Of a stretch of 64,000 nt of DNA, positions 1 through 11,952 are shown piece by piece. Location of the stretch: the NCBI RefSeq assembly GCF_029852145.1, contig NC_079975.1, positions 682,001 to 746,000 of the forward strand. The letters are read 5' to 3'. The position numbers and the translations under genes are program-made. The notes under the pieces are model-generated. The model ran no database searches and was not told the origin of the DNA. It was given only the letters and a program-made list of their open reading frames with translations. The first letter of the stretch is position 1, and every line of letters starts with the position of its first letter. This stretch comes from Microplitis mediator. Its lineage: Eukaryota > Arthropoda > Insecta > Hymenoptera > Braconidae.

Positions 1-497
1 TTTTTTAATTAATTGATAAAAATTTGATACGCTTACAACAGTTGAAAGTCATTCAAAATTTTTAAAAAGTGGGGGGCACTATCTGAGAATGGCCTTAATG
101 ATGACACAAAAAGAATGTTAACTTTTATATTTGTACCATGGATCATTTTTAGGTTATCTAAAGTGTTAACAATTATTATTTAACACTGAACTATTTTGTG
201 ATAGTAAACATGATCCTGAAGTTAGCAGACAGTTAACAATTTTTGAAGTTTTTTATCAACAAATCAATAATGAAAAAAAAAAATAAAAATATGCGCATGT
301 AGAAAAGTAAAAAAGCTACAGATGCAATTTTTTAAATATTTTTTTTTTTAAACTATACGAATCATGAACTTTGTCAACTTAATTTTTTCATGTCCTATTG
401 GAAATAAATAAAATCAATGTCGCAAAAATAATAACTAACCAAGCAAAACTGATGCTTAATGGCGCTTCCCGCGTGAATAGAAGGAAGACATTTTTTT
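1..497. other. AT-rich non-coding DNA
   Basis: This stretch is strongly AT-rich, with homopolymer runs and stop codons in every frame. I see no exon, RNA gene or mobile-element end in it. It lies 3' of the minus-strand knirps-family gene and is probably intergenic. Confidence 0.6.
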
Positions 498-714
498 TAA
501 CACAATTCAACTGTCGTTTCAACACTTTTTTTGTGTTGATTTTAAAGTAACACTTAATAAATATTGATAATATCGATTTTTGTACTAGCTAACACTTTTA
601 AAGTGTTGAATAGGAGATCGATTGAAAATTTTAAAGTAACACAAAGAATTGTGTTGATTTGACACAAAATAATCAACACAAAAAATTTAACACGGACCGT
701 TTTTAACACAGATA
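498..714. repeat. GTGTTAA/TTAACAC-rich inverted-repeat block
   Basis: Repeated copies of GTGTTGA, TTAACAC and TAACACAA in both orientations fill this segment, including the short palindrome AACACTTTTAAAGTGTT near 592. The organisation resembles the interior of the other short inverted-repeat elements in the window. I could not define clean ends, so the boundaries are approximate and it may be a decayed element. Confidence 0.4.
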
Positions 715-731
715 CACAATATTTTTTACTG

Positions 732-873
732 CTCTCTAAACATGAATCAGTGAAAATAAGTGAATATTGACTGATTCTGAGTGCCAACCGAACCACTTTT
801 TGAAATTAGTGGTTCGGTTTGCACTTGGAATTAGTCAATATTCACTTATTTTCACTAATTCATGTTTAGAGAG
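732..873. mobile_element. Short foldback MITE with CTCTCTAAACATGAAT tips
   Basis: The two halves are near-perfect inverted repeats. The left arm reads CTCTCTAAACATGAAT and runs on with CAGTGAAAATAAGTGAA. The right arm is its reverse complement ending in GTTTAGAGAG. Inner arms carry GGTTCGG and CCGAACC around a short centre near 800. The element is about 142 bp and has no coding capacity. The tip resembles the element at 60385-61115 (CTCTCTAAAACTAAAT), so both may belong to one superfamily. Confidence 0.75.
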
Positions 874-2406
874 TGTGTATTTTTCATACGAACATTTATG
901 CAGAATTTCAAATGATTAAAAAATTCCTTTTGTTATAACTAACCATTTTACCCCACTTGTTTTACATAATAAACCAGAAAACATATTTTCTATAATAAAA
1001 AAAAAAAAAAATGAAAAACAAAGTCGTCTATTTAAATAAAAAATAAATAAAACGCCTCGTGCTTATCCAATTAAGCTGAAGATCACTGCATACATAAGAG
1101 GACTCAATAAAGAAGTTAAACAAGAAGAATAAATATATAAATAAATAAATAACATCTTATTTGTTTGTTTTTCGCAAAGCCAATGAATAAGTAATTTAGC
1201 AATTGATCACTGCACCATCGGAATCATCATCATCGTCATCATCATTATCAGAAAACCGGAAAGAATGTTGCGACCCAACAAGGTCAAACGTCACGATCCG
1301 CATAGAGAGCCAGCAATATACAGCACAGCACAGTACAGTACAGTACAGGTATCGGTAACTCGATGATTTTGCAATCCACGCTTCCTGGTGCAATTGATTG
1401 ATGGTACCCACTCTCCGTCAGCAAATAACTAAACGCGCGGAGCTGTACCATACGCGGCTTACAAATCCTCCGGCATGTTCTCCTTATATATATATATATA
1501 TATAAGAGCTACAATACACCGTCAATATTTATCTACCGACTATCTATAAAATCAACTTATACACATAAACATATCGACAAACTAGCAGCAGCATCCCGAG
1601 ATCCCGACATCCTCATATCCGCGTAAACGTGTACAACTTGTTACACTCACAGTGTCCGTGCTCGCAAACACATAAACTCTGTAGCTTACGTCCCGTGTGC
1701 TGTAGCATCTAGAGCCAGACATACACACAGACACCGGCCACGAGAATCGGCTATTGGCCATAAGATCCAAGGTCTTTGTTTGTTACTGCTTCACTAACAG
1801 AAAATCTACAGCAACCTAACTTACATTAGGTGTACATTAAATTTCGCCCACGGTAGTAATGCTTCCAGAATGTCTGCTGCTTCTACGGCTGCTGCTGGTG
1901 ATGCTGATGCTGCTGTTTGAGCTTTTCACGGCTGATTTATATGCCAACTAAGTGATTCCACGCGTAGAGAAACACCAGAACCTTAGGCCATTTACTTTAA
2001 ACTTAACTCTTACCTTCTACAGCCGTCTTGTGTCTCTTTTCTTCACTTGGCTTGTGTAGTTCTGAAGGATTTAGGATTAACTCGCGGCCATAAATTCCCC
2101 ACGCATAACAAATCGCCGTTACTTAATCGTCTAACATTTATGTTACTTTTTTATAATTAGTAGATTAATTGGTAGAGGGAATAAGTTGATAGGCGAAATT
2201 ACAATAGGAAAAATCATTTATTATTATTATTTTTTTTTTAATGTTTCGCTTACTGGCCTCTCAGATCACCTGCTATTTACATCAATGTAAACAGTTTTAT
2301 TTACATTTTTATATAAAACAAATATATGTATAATTGTTTAAGTATATATTTATATTTAGTTTTAAATTTGCTTTTGTCGGCCAAATAAAAGTATTTTAAA
2401 TAATTG
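874..2406. other. Non-coding DNA with a moderately GC-rich patch
   Basis: No exon is supported here. The part from about 1196 to 1990 is less AT-rich than its surroundings and includes ATCATC/GTCATC triplets near 1221-1250, a CAGCACAGTACAGTACAGT run near 1320 and a CTGCTG cluster near 1880-1915. Short open frames are low-complexity and not recognised. It could be regulatory DNA downstream of the receptor gene, but nothing in the sequence proves this. Confidence 0.4.
1485..1504. repeat. (TA)n microsatellite
   Basis: About ten uninterrupted TA dinucleotides. Confidence 0.9.
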
Positions 2407-2772
2407 CCCGAGTCGAAATTTAGAGCCCATTTAGAGCCTTTTAAAGTCGGACCTATTTCGGACTTGGAGGCTCTAAATAGAGTCTGTTTCTATGTTAAAT
2501 TAGGCCCGATTTTGGTCCCTGAGGTGCTACAAATTTCCGTTTTCGGCACTTGCGTGCTCAATCTAGGACCTGATGAAAATTAAAATTAGGTCCGATTTAG
2601 GGCCTATTATTATTACGGGACTAATATTGTCGGATTTGAAGGCTCAAAATCGGACCTCTCAGTGAATGTTAGGACCTCCGGGTTCAAAGTCGGAGCTACA
2701 GGACTACAGGGCTCTAAATCGGATCTATTTAGGGCTATAGGGACCTATATAGGCTCTAAATTTCGACATGGG
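2407..2772. mobile_element. TIR element with CGAAATTTAGAGCC ends
   Basis: The left end reads CCCGAGTCGAAATTTAGAG. The reverse complement of the right end reads CCCATGTCGAAATTTAGAG, giving an inverted repeat of about 21 bp with two mismatches. The interior is a patchwork of GGCTCTAAA, GGACCT and TCGGACC words in both orientations. There is no coding capacity. The outer tip, CCC followed by GTCGAAAT, is shared with the element at 21303-21770. It lies about 750 bp beyond the knirps-family stop codon. Confidence 0.75.
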
Positions 2773-3516
2773 TGTTTATTGATAATTTTAAAATTTACTT
2801 TAAGCTTTTGGTAACTATATAATTCTGATTTTGACATTACAAATGTTCTTAATTGTTTATTTTGGAATCATTACTTTTACGTATCAAAATTACATGACAA
2901 CTTGAAAATCTTGATTTGAATAATTCCAAAATAAAACGAAAAGAACTTTACCAAAACCAGGAAAGAGCGTAACTACATATTTACCAAAATAATTTGTTGT
3001 CAATTTAAAAAACCCTCGGTGCATATAAATGCAGTATAGAAAATAATCTAAAAAAAATTTTACTTTACTCTAAATCTTAATTCTATAATTTTTTTTTTTC
3101 CTTTACTATTACGTACATTTTTAAAATAATTAATTAATTTATATATTAAGTCACCATACTGGCCGTGAATATACTCAACATGATCGGACTTCTCATAAAT
3201 GAAAAAAAAATCCATATCCATTATAAGAATGATAGTAATAATATACTTATAATAATAATAATAATAATAATAATAAAATAATAATAATAATAATAATAAT
3301 AATTAAAATAATAATAAAAATCTGCTAACTATTACAATAAATTAATTGGCTGCATAAAAATATATATATTTACACATTGAACACAGTTATTCATGAGCCA
3401 CGACCTGCAGTGTGTAGGGTCCAGCCTCACTCGTTGTCTCACGAAATATTCAAGAATAAAAGAAAAAAAAAAAAAAAAAAAATTATTAATTTAAATTTAC
3501 CAAAAAATAATTGAAA
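2773..3516 (-). other. Presumed 3' UTR and downstream flank of the knirps-family gene
   Basis: This segment follows the minus-strand stop codon. It is very AT-rich, with an (AAT)n tract and long A/T runs. Possible AATAAA polyadenylation signals on the minus strand correspond to TTTATT on the plus strand at about 2856-2861 and 2774-2779. In DNA this AT-rich, such hexamers are expected by chance, so the transcript end is not located. Confidence 0.35.
3250..3319. repeat. (AAT)n microsatellite
   Basis: An imperfect run of AAT/TAA triplets with a few interruptions. It probably lies in the 3' UTR or flank of the knirps-family gene. Confidence 0.9.
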
Positions 3517-4647
3517 TTACATCGAAAGAGTTACTTCTGGCCTCTTGACAGTGAGCGTGAGGTCAAGAGGTTTGCTCTTAGTGCTCGGTTCCTCGCCGGA
3601 ATTATCACTAATTTCAGGTCGTGCTTCGTTTTCCGTGTGTTCAACTACAGGGGATTGTTCGGGTCTGGGTGAACTTTTGGTGCTTTTGATACTGAGGTCT
3701 ATCGGCTCGTCTTGTTCGACAGCGAGGCCACCAGGGCTAGGGCTGACAAGGAGCAAGTCACCTCCACGAGGAGAGTGTTGAGAAGCTGCGGGGGTGACTA
3801 AACCTGGCGGATAGACTAGGGCCAGTTGATTGTGTGGGTACGCGGTTGTGGCAGCAGTAAGTGCCAGAGAGGCGGTCATTTTAATGGTCGTAGGATCGGT
3901 CTTGATGTAGTCGTAGCAAGTGGACTCACTGCAGGACTCCACACCGTCTGTTGATGAAGCTCCGCTGTCACTGGGAGTGTCAGCGGTCCGTTTAAAACCC
4001 GGAAGATACGGCCGAAAAACTCCTGGAGGGCTGGCTGCCATCTCTTTGGACCCATAGCTTGCAGCGGGTGAGTATACTGAGCACGGAGAGACTGCGGGGT
4101 TTCTGTAGTTGTAGGACGTAGGTGGGGTTGTATCACGTGGTGGTGTTCCAGGGTCCTGGTGTTGCTGCTGGTTAGCCAGTCGCTCGTGTTCCCGTTGCCA
4201 GGCTAGCGTTCTGAGTCGATGTTGCAGCGCCAGGTCATCTGGATGCGGCGACTTATTGCTGCGCTCAAGCTCTTTGTTGATCATCGCGAGGTGCATGATA
4301 TGCCTCTGTACGTTCATGTCTTCTTCGCTGGGCGACGCCATCTCCTTTTCCTTGAAATTTCCTTCCGCGGAGGGGATCTGGGATGACATGAAGCTCTGCA
4401 TATATCCGGGCCCAAATGGTGGCGCTGCTCCGTTGTTATGGGCCTGGTCCTGCAGGAGGCAGTGGATTTTGAACCAATTGGAGCGACGTCCGTACCGGGA
4501 TCCAGATTTCGACATTCCGACCATCAGACACTTGCGCAAACGACATGCTTTGCAAGCCGTACGATTTTTCTTGTTTATCACGCAGACTCCGTTGTTCTTG
4601 CACTCTGATATACTGCTCAGATTGTTGTAAGTACGCCCGAAGAATGA
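3517..4647 (-). CDS. kni: Knirps-family (NR0A) orphan nuclear receptor, coding exon 2
   Basis: This exon encodes residues 27-402 of a 402-residue zinc-finger transcription factor. It starts at the acceptor TTTTTGTTACAG, directly before TCA TTC TTC (SFFGR), and ends at TAA 3517-3519. It completes the P-box (EGCK|SFF) and carries finger 2 with Cys42, Cys48, Cys58 and Cys61. The Kni box SGSRYGRRSNWFKIHCLLQ follows at residues 74-92. Beyond it there is no ligand-binding domain, as is usual for this family. The tail is rich in Ser, Pro and Gln. It holds PIDLS at residues 341-345 (3691-3705) and PLDLT at 386-390; P-x-DLS motifs recruit the corepressor CtBP in Drosophila Knirps. The expected role is a nuclear, sequence-specific repressor in embryonic patterning or neural fate. 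Family membership is clear. Whether it is the orthologue of knirps, knirps-related or eagle cannot be settled here, so the symbol is provisional. Frames read on the opposite strand are shadows. Confidence 0.95.
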   Translation of the reverse strand, partial: SFFGRTYNNLSSISECKNNGVCVINKKNRTACKACRLRKCLMVGMSKSGSRYGRRSNWFKIHCLLQDQAHNNGAAPPFGPGYMQSFMSSQIPSAEGNFKEKEMASPSEEDMNVQRHIMHLAMINKELERSNKSPHPDDLALQHRLRTLAWQREHERLANQQQHQDPGTPPRDTTPPTSYNYRNPAVSPCSVYSPAASYGSKEMAASPPGVFRPYLPGFKRTADTPSDSGASSTDGVESCSESTCYDYIKTDPTTIKMTASLALTAATTAYPHNQLALVYPPGLVTPAASQHSPRGGDLLLVSPSPGGLAVEQDEPIDLSIKSTKSSPRPEQSPVVEHTENEARPEISDNSGEEPSTKSKPLDLTLTVKRPEVTLSM

Positions 4648-4861
4648 CTGTAACAAAAAAAAATTGACTATTAATTTTTTGAATAAATCTTGTGTCAGAA
4701 AATAAAATCTATGACTTGTTAATTTGAGACTTTAGTTTTTAAGTTTAAACTGTGATTGATACTGCTGGTATATTATATAAGCGCAGCTTTGGATTAAACG
4801 TCAAGCTAAAATGTTACGCGCGTCATAAGAATTAGCGTGATGCGCTTCAGACACCAGCGAG

Positions 4862-4885
4862 CAGAGAGAGAGAGGGAGAGAGAGA
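4862..4885. repeat. (GA)n tract
   Basis: A purine run of GA dinucleotides with one GG interruption, just inside the 3' part of the knirps-family intron. Confidence 0.8.
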
Positions 4886-6057
4886 ATTGACCGAGGGGTT
4901 TTACTTGGCGTATATATTGTATATTGTGCGGCGTGGTCGATCGTAAAACGTTAAACGCTTGTCGGCCGACGATAAAACCCAGTCAAAGGGGATATACGAG
5001 AATCGCGAGCAGGCCATGTGATGCCAGAGGATGCATATAAACTCAGCTGAAAGGATATTTATAAAAATGAGGCTGCTCATCGGGGACTAATTTATGATCA
5101 GCAATCCGAGTCTTTGTAAAAAGCCGTCGTTTTAAAATAATAATTAGAGTTATTTTGAAAAAATTTAAATCGAATTTGTATGGAAGAGGTCGATTGCAAG
5201 GTAAATTCTTTAAAAGTAAGTGATAAATCGATTAAAATACAAGCAGCGAGGTATTTAATCCGGATTACGCGGATGGCAGTAATCGTTTACAACGGGATTC
5301 GCGCTTTATGTAATAGTTGTCCTAGCAGGGTTTGGTATATATATATACATATATATATATACATTCAAGTCACCTGCACTCTGTACTGCGGGTATTTCGC
5401 GAGTTTTTTATTATTATTTCCAGTAGAACACGTTGCTGCTGCGGGTTCTCTAAACGGAGCGGTGCTGCACGCCATTTAGGGGTCGCGTGCGACAAATCCG
5501 TCGCACGCGGACAGCCGCCGATACTAGGGTACGTTAGCGACAACTAAACTGCAACAGCTCGTTCGGATTATCTCAAATCAGCTGGCACGCCCGGAATCCC
5601 GAAGCGATTTGTTGCTGCAAGGCTATTAAATTCTACGGGAAAAACTTTGTCCTCGGCTTGTGCGCGATCAAATGTATATACATATATACACAATATAAAT
5701 ATATATACACAAGCACCAAGTAAGCGAGACTAATCTGCGCTTGCCGAGTAGAAAAATGTTTTTCTTTCTCTCGGATACTTTTATTCTGCTTGGGAATCCG
5801 GAAGACGAGATACATACGTTATATACGTTCTCTTATATTTATATATATACGTGTCTGTAAATAAGGGGTTTAGATTGTTGGGTATAGTTAGACTTATTGG
5901 TGACTGAGGTAAAATGGGGGACGAAAAAAATTTATAAATTAGCATTGAATTACGTGAATTGTTAAAACTCTCCCACTCCAATACTTAAAGCTCCATTTCA
6001 CATTTATTCGCCGTCTTCATCACTTTAATATAACAACTAAGCACACTACCGAGTGGT

Positions 6058-6097
6058 TATGAGTGTGTGTGAGTGTGTGTGAGTGTGAGTGTGAGTG
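6058..6097. repeat. (GTGTGA)n minisatellite-like tract
   Basis: Alternating GTGTGTGA and GTGTGA units, directly before the GC-rich island of the knirps-family intron. Confidence 0.85.
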
Positions 6098-6129
6098 CTC
6101 TCCGTCTACTCGTATCAACAATCTATATT

Positions 6130-6500
6130 AAGGACGTGGGAATGTGAAATGGCCTGTTGTCCAGACGATTGCGCTGCGAGCCAGTTGCCGTCTTCGTCCA
6201 GCTCAGCTCGTGCACTCTGAGGCCCGGTGTGGTCTGGAGGCTCTAGAAGAGCACGGACTCGCATCTCGAGCCCGCAGATTGCTCGGCACGGGTGAGAGGG
6301 TTTCGTGTGTCGCGCGTCCTGGTTTGACCTCAAGGCAGACCGACATATACATTCTGCACATGGACACTCAAGCACGACGCGACCGCTGGACCACGTCGAG
6401 GTTCCCATAGTCACCTGCTCGAGTGATCTCAGTCCGTCCTGCTCCTGATGCTGCAGACGTGAGGGCACTACTTCCGGACCCACCTGCTCAGAGGGACTTT
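6130..6500. other. GC- and CpG-rich island inside the knirps-family intron
   Basis: Base composition changes sharply: about 370 bp of GC-rich, CpG-containing sequence is embedded in AT-rich intron. The E-box-containing 9-mer CACCTGCTC occurs at 6412 and again at 6481. Read on the minus strand these give GAGCAG|GTGACT and GAGCAG|GTGGGT, which resemble splice donors. Open frames exist on both strands but resemble no protein I know. It could be an enhancer, an alternative promoter with a non-coding first exon, or an old insertion. Confidence 0.4.
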
Positions 6501-7169
6501 ATTCCATTGTTTTTTACTGGCTGACTAAAAAATATTTATCGATCGAGTGTGACAGCTTGTCATTGATAGATTCGATAAAAATAAGACAGAATAAATCTCG
6601 TTGTTGAAACTTTTCACTCCATTAATCATCCCAGCATAAAAATCACGATGATGATGATGATGGTGATGAGTCACCGTTCGATCTCCTTCTACGAAATCGA
6701 GATCGTTTCCTTCCTCGATGACATTCCACGCAACATGACTCGGCACACAAATGACCCATATATTACATATTTTATGGCTCAAATTCCATCACCGGGTACT
6801 TTTCACGTAAAGCGAATTAATTAACTAAAAAGCCTCATTAGCGTGAATCACCGTGACGCATAAAATATAAAATCAAGATCATTTCCTCTACACTCGAGAT
6901 TCTTCGCTCGATTTCTAACAAATTAACCGTCACAACTTTCCTGCTTGTGTGACTAATCTTTTAAATATTTTCGACTATTAGTAATTCGAATATTTATTTT
7001 CTCTCATAACCGCAACGATACGCCATTATTTTATAAATTAAATATAAATATTTAAGTTAAAAGTATAAATATGTAGGCAGGTTGACATAAATGCAAAGGA
7101 GTCTATTGAAAATGCGAATTTTAAAATAAAATGCTCGGTAACTTTGTGAAAGGGACATGCCGATTGAGT

Positions 7170-7194
7170 AGCACACATACACACACACACACAC
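7170..7194. repeat. (AC)n microsatellite
   Basis: A run of CA/AC dinucleotides within the intron. Confidence 0.85.
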
Positions 7195-8424
7195 TTGGAC
7201 TCTGACTGACTTACTCACACAGAGTTGCATTTTCCGTGGACTTGAGAGATCACAACTCAGCGATCTCAACTGCCGGACTGGACTCGAGAATATACAGAAA
7301 AGTAAAGAGAGTTTCCGTCTAAGTCGTTTTATGGCAAGACACTGCAGCAGGATCGTAAGTCACTATTTTTTTTCCACTACTTTATTTTCCACAACATCTT
7401 TTTTTTCCATTTTTTATTTTCTTTATATCCTTGACTACCGATACGGTAGGATAGAATTTGTCTCAAACGATTTGCTTGGATCAGTTTCTCCAGATCGTCC
7501 ATAAAATTAAATATAAATAAAAATAAAAATAAAAATGAAAAATTTATTTATTCAAACAAACGAAATAATAAATATTTAGATAAGTGTATGAATAGACGTA
7601 TAAATGGATTCGCAAATGTACAATCGGATGTAGGGAAACCCAAGGATACCTCGCGGACTAATCCATAAATACACAAACGCGAGGTTGGACATACGAGTAT
7701 GTAAATAAACGTACGGTTGAGTTAAATAAGTAAAAATAATATAATGGTTAATAGTTCACTAGTTAGTGCACGAGAGATTGACAATGCGAGATGGATTCAC
7801 ATATAAGAGCTTTAATAAAACACTTGCTGTTGCCGTTTGTCGAGCTCTCGAGCCGATACTCTACTTGACTCGCCGCGTGTGCGATAGATCCACTCATAAG
7901 ATAAAGTCACGCCGGCAATGGCAAGAATCTACGGTCAATTATGTGCGTACGCAAAAAATATTTTTCTAGTACGATACAACCGCCGATTAGCTGTTTATTT
8001 ATTTAATTTTTTTATCATGTGTGTCGTTGTGTTGTTGATGGTGTAGCTGGCGAGTAATTCAGGAGTTTAGCTTCGGCTGCATGGGTCGGCTGACTTTTTA
8101 TATTTATTCTAGATTGCAGATGGACTTGATGAATGCGTAACGTGATCTCGATTTGTGATTTCGATTGCGTCCTGATGTATGTTGCGCGTTACACAATTAT
8201 ATACAATAGGTACTGAGTATTTGTACGTAATGATTTTATGATATGCGTTTTTTCCTTCTGAATACTAATTTATTTCGGTGGAATCTATAAGTGGTTCAGG
8301 GGCACTTAATTGTTCTCAGTGCATTTAAATAATTGAGAAATATATCGGCAGACTTTATTTAACCAGCAGTTAACAAAATTATAAAACGATTCGAATTATT
8401 TTTTGGAATTTTCGGAGGAAGTTT

Positions 8425-9055
8425 CCGGGTCAAAAATAAAACTTGATTCAGGCTCGCTTCGCCTTATTTTCTTTTGAAGTTATCGATTTGCCGACGATTT
8501 TTTGATAAGGTCTTGACTTTTTCGACTTAAATTTAATTTTTTTCAACTTTTTGAACTTTTTTCATCTTAGTTTCAACTTATTCGTCTTTACTTTGAGCAC
8601 AATAGTCATTCACATTACTTTTGACTTGCAAGTCGAAAAAAAGTCATTTATTCGCCTTACTTTCGCCTTAATATATCAAAATTATTTCACCTTAGTTCTG
8701 ACTTTTTCGACTTATAATTTAAGTCGAATAAGTCTACATCAAGTCAGTTTCGACTTGATTTAGACTTTTTCGCCTTACATTTCAAGTCGAATAAGTCTAA
8801 GCAAAAACAATTTCGACTTGATCTTGACTTTTTCGTCTTAAAATTTAAGTCGAATGTCTAAACCAAGTAAATTTGGACTTGATTTCAACTTTTTCGTCTT
8901 AAATCGTGACTAAGTAAGCCAGTTAAGTCTAAACCAAGGCGAAAACTTAATATATTTCATAGCTCCGTAAAAAAAGTCGAGTTTGTCTTGTGAAAAACGG
9001 CTCCAAATTTCGACTTGGTAAACCAAGTCTAAATCAACTTTTATTTTTGACCCGG
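8425..9055. mobile_element. TIR element with CCGGGTCAAAAATAAAA ends
   Basis: The left end CCGGGTCAAAAATAAAACTT and the reverse complement of the right end, CCGGGTCAAAAATAAAAGTT, form an inverted repeat of about 24 bp with one mismatch. The interior consists of degenerate copies of GACTTTTTCGACTTA and TAAGTCGAATAAGTC in both orientations. No transposase frame is present, so it is non-autonomous. It lies inside the knirps-family intron. Confidence 0.75.
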
Positions 9056-10751
9056 GTTGTTAACAATCTTGTCAACTAATTTTAATTGTTAATGAGCTGG
9101 AAGTGGGTTTTTAAAATGAGACGACTGATAAAGATTATTTTTTATTATGTTAGCCAAAGATTACTACCAGCTGTTGCGTGTTTAAAAAATAACTTATGAC
9201 AAAAGTTTTAGTGTGACGATATTAAATTTTCCCGGACAATTTATTGACACGTTTTTATTATTTTATTTTTGTTGTTATTTTGTTGGTCTTGCGAGCTGTT
9301 CGCGGCGCCAGGGGGATACTGAGATACCGATCATTTCGCGGAGACAAAATTTATTTCCTCGTAAAGAAGTCGTAAAAGTGGATGTAGCGTTCGAGTGTGT
9401 ATGATGAGCGTGTAGTTTTGCAGTGTAGTGTTTGGATGTCGCTGTTCGTCGCCCGAGTGGTTTGGCCCACATACGGGGACCCGGGCTCTGGGTTCATCCG
9501 TAGGTGGGCTCTTGTATTATGGACTGCTAAGAACACAGCACACAAATATGGATGGGTCTGTGCTTATAAGTCATGCTGATACCTGTGTAATACTGATACC
9601 GTACTACATAATACTGCGCTAGGATATTTATATATATGTGTGTGCGCACGTATAAATTCATCCGGAGAAAGAAAATACCAAGATCGTAAATCGTTGGCTT
9701 ATGGATGCGATTGCGGTTACGGAGCTTTCATTTTTATTTATATTTTTCGTCCACTTGTATTGTGTAGAACAATTTTATGATTTTAGTGGAGACTTTAAAA
9801 ATTTTTTTTCCCTCAAACTAAAATTTATTGCTGTAGAGTAGAAACAAAAAGTTGTCAATTATCCAGCCGATAATTATTTCTGTCCATATCGAAGAACATG
9901 ATCCATTTAATTCTATCCAAAGTTGCACATCAAAAATTTAATAGCAAAGAAGAAATATGCGGTTTAGTTAGAGCCGAGTTGTGGAACTGCGGCTCGGACT
10001 TCCAAGTAACAATCCTGCTGTCCGTGAGTGCATTGAGACGACTTGGAGCGTAAGCACCTGCTGGAATCCGAATTGCAGGTAATTAACCGTATAATCACCG
10101 TGTGCTCGCATCAAGTATTTTTATTTATCTCTCTCTCTCTTTCTTTCTCGCTAGTCCACACGCACACATAAATACCCAGCTCACAAGTAAACAGCAGCGA
10201 GTGAGCAGTACGCGCACGTGCGCAATATTTACTCACACAATTTATATTATTTATACATCTGAAGCTTTACGATCAAGCTAATCGTACATTATGATTGGGT
10301 TTAATCTAACTTTATCGTCTTCATTATTATCGCAATTTATCATGCTAATTATTACCATCAACATCCGGAAATTAAATTACCTTTAATGTACTTTACTAAG
10401 TAATGTCTAAGTGTCTTTAGTGATTACCGGAAGTCGACGCTCTTCAGTTTAAAATACCAGTACACGCACATGTATATATGCATACATATGTAGATAAATG
10501 AAACGATATATATAATGCAAAGTGATTTTTCACAAAACCAAAACGGGATTTCTCGTCGTCACACTCCTCATTAAATATCTCTTTGTTCCCGATGATCTAG
10601 AAGCACATAAAGAGGAGACACGCGTACACTAAATAGGTACCATCGACCTCCAACCAAACTGCTCATTTTTATAATAATGACCGTGAGTCATATTTTCGGC
10701 CGTCTTTTGGGATTTCCATCTTGCATAAATTTTTTTTCAATTCAATTCATT

Positions 10752-10795
10752 TATTGTTATTGTTTATTGTTATTGTTATTGTTATTGTTATTATT
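10752..10795. repeat. (TTATTG)n tract
   Basis: Imperfect hexamer repeat of TTATTG/TTGTTA within the knirps-family intron. Confidence 0.8.
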
Positions 10796-11907
10796 GTATT
10801 TGGGACATTGTTGGAGGTTGACAATGAGCTGAACTCATTTGCATCGAACAAAGCGTCGACCTGAATTGCCGGAAAGCTGATGACCCTTAACGAGAAACAA
10901 ATTTAAGAGCACCGTTTTTATTATGTGAAGTGTATGATGGGCAGTCTCGGGAGCTGCATATATGGATCGAGGATATTCGCTGTGAGAAAAATCACCGTTA
11001 ATATTCATGCATTTTTTTTTTACCTTCGTGCATGTTTCTCTGGAATTTTTTGTTTTACTTCAGAACTAATTTTCGTGGGATAATAAGAATGGGAGTTTAT
11101 TTCGGGGATCAAGAGGTTAAAATATCAGGATTTTTTTTTTAAGGAATTTGGTAGTGCATCATCTGAAGAATGTTTTAAATTACCTATCGCTTTTTTTCAT
11201 TTAAAAATTTTTTTACTCAATTTAAGCGAGCAGCTCTACCTGTTTTACTCCATAAAAAATATTCCATGTTTTTTTAAATTTTATATACACATTTGCTACC
11301 GAAAGAAAAAATTTATTTCAACTATTTACAAAAATTAATTTTTTCACTACAAATTATAATTTTTACTTTTTTTTTCGCCTATTTATAGATTCCCAGATAT
11401 AATTCAAAAAAAGCCGCATAATGACCAAAAAAAATTTTCGATGGATTAAATATCAAAAATAAAAAAAATTAACTAATGGCCCGAAGAATGTTTTCTTAAA
11501 AAAAAAAAATAATAAAAGTAGTTATAAAGATGGATGGGTAAAAAAATTAAAATTACCCATATTACCGAGCGATAAAAATATTTTAATATACTTTCTCGCG
11601 ATGTATAAATCTGTCAGGGGTATATAAATAAAAACAAACAATAAAAAGGCTAATAATAACCCGAGAAGACATTTAAATACTTTAATAGTAGGAATTTAAG
11701 ATACTCAAGTTATTTAGAAATTCTTCATAAGGTTCATTAGACCCGTTTAACGGGCTTTTAATTATTCCGCGGCTTTCTTAGTTTCCTCGGCGAGTGCATC
11801 ATCAGACACCCGAGTAATTATTGTCGTGGCGATTGATGTGCTCACGTGAGCCGTTTTGTTGGCACAGACCTTTTATAAGAAAGCTTTCGGGTTATGATGG
11901 GCAGCGG

Positions 11908-11952
11908 GTCTGCTATCGTCTATCGTTTATCGTCTATCGTCTGCCGTCTACT
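11908..11952. repeat. (TCTATCG)n short tandem repeat
   Basis: Several imperfect copies of TCTATCG and TTTATCG followed by related TCTGCCG and TCTACTG units, in the intron of the knirps-family gene. Confidence 0.75.

Noticed and set aside
1196..1411. Acidic or His-rich frames from ATCATC/GATGAT tracts here and near 6525-6782 and 35009-35276
   Set aside because: They are translations of triplet microsatellites.
3545..4630. Plus-strand and shifted-frame open frames across the knirps-family exon (3545-3781, 4256-4630, minus 3876-4136)
   Set aside because: They overlap a verified coding exon in other frames and arise from its higher GC content.
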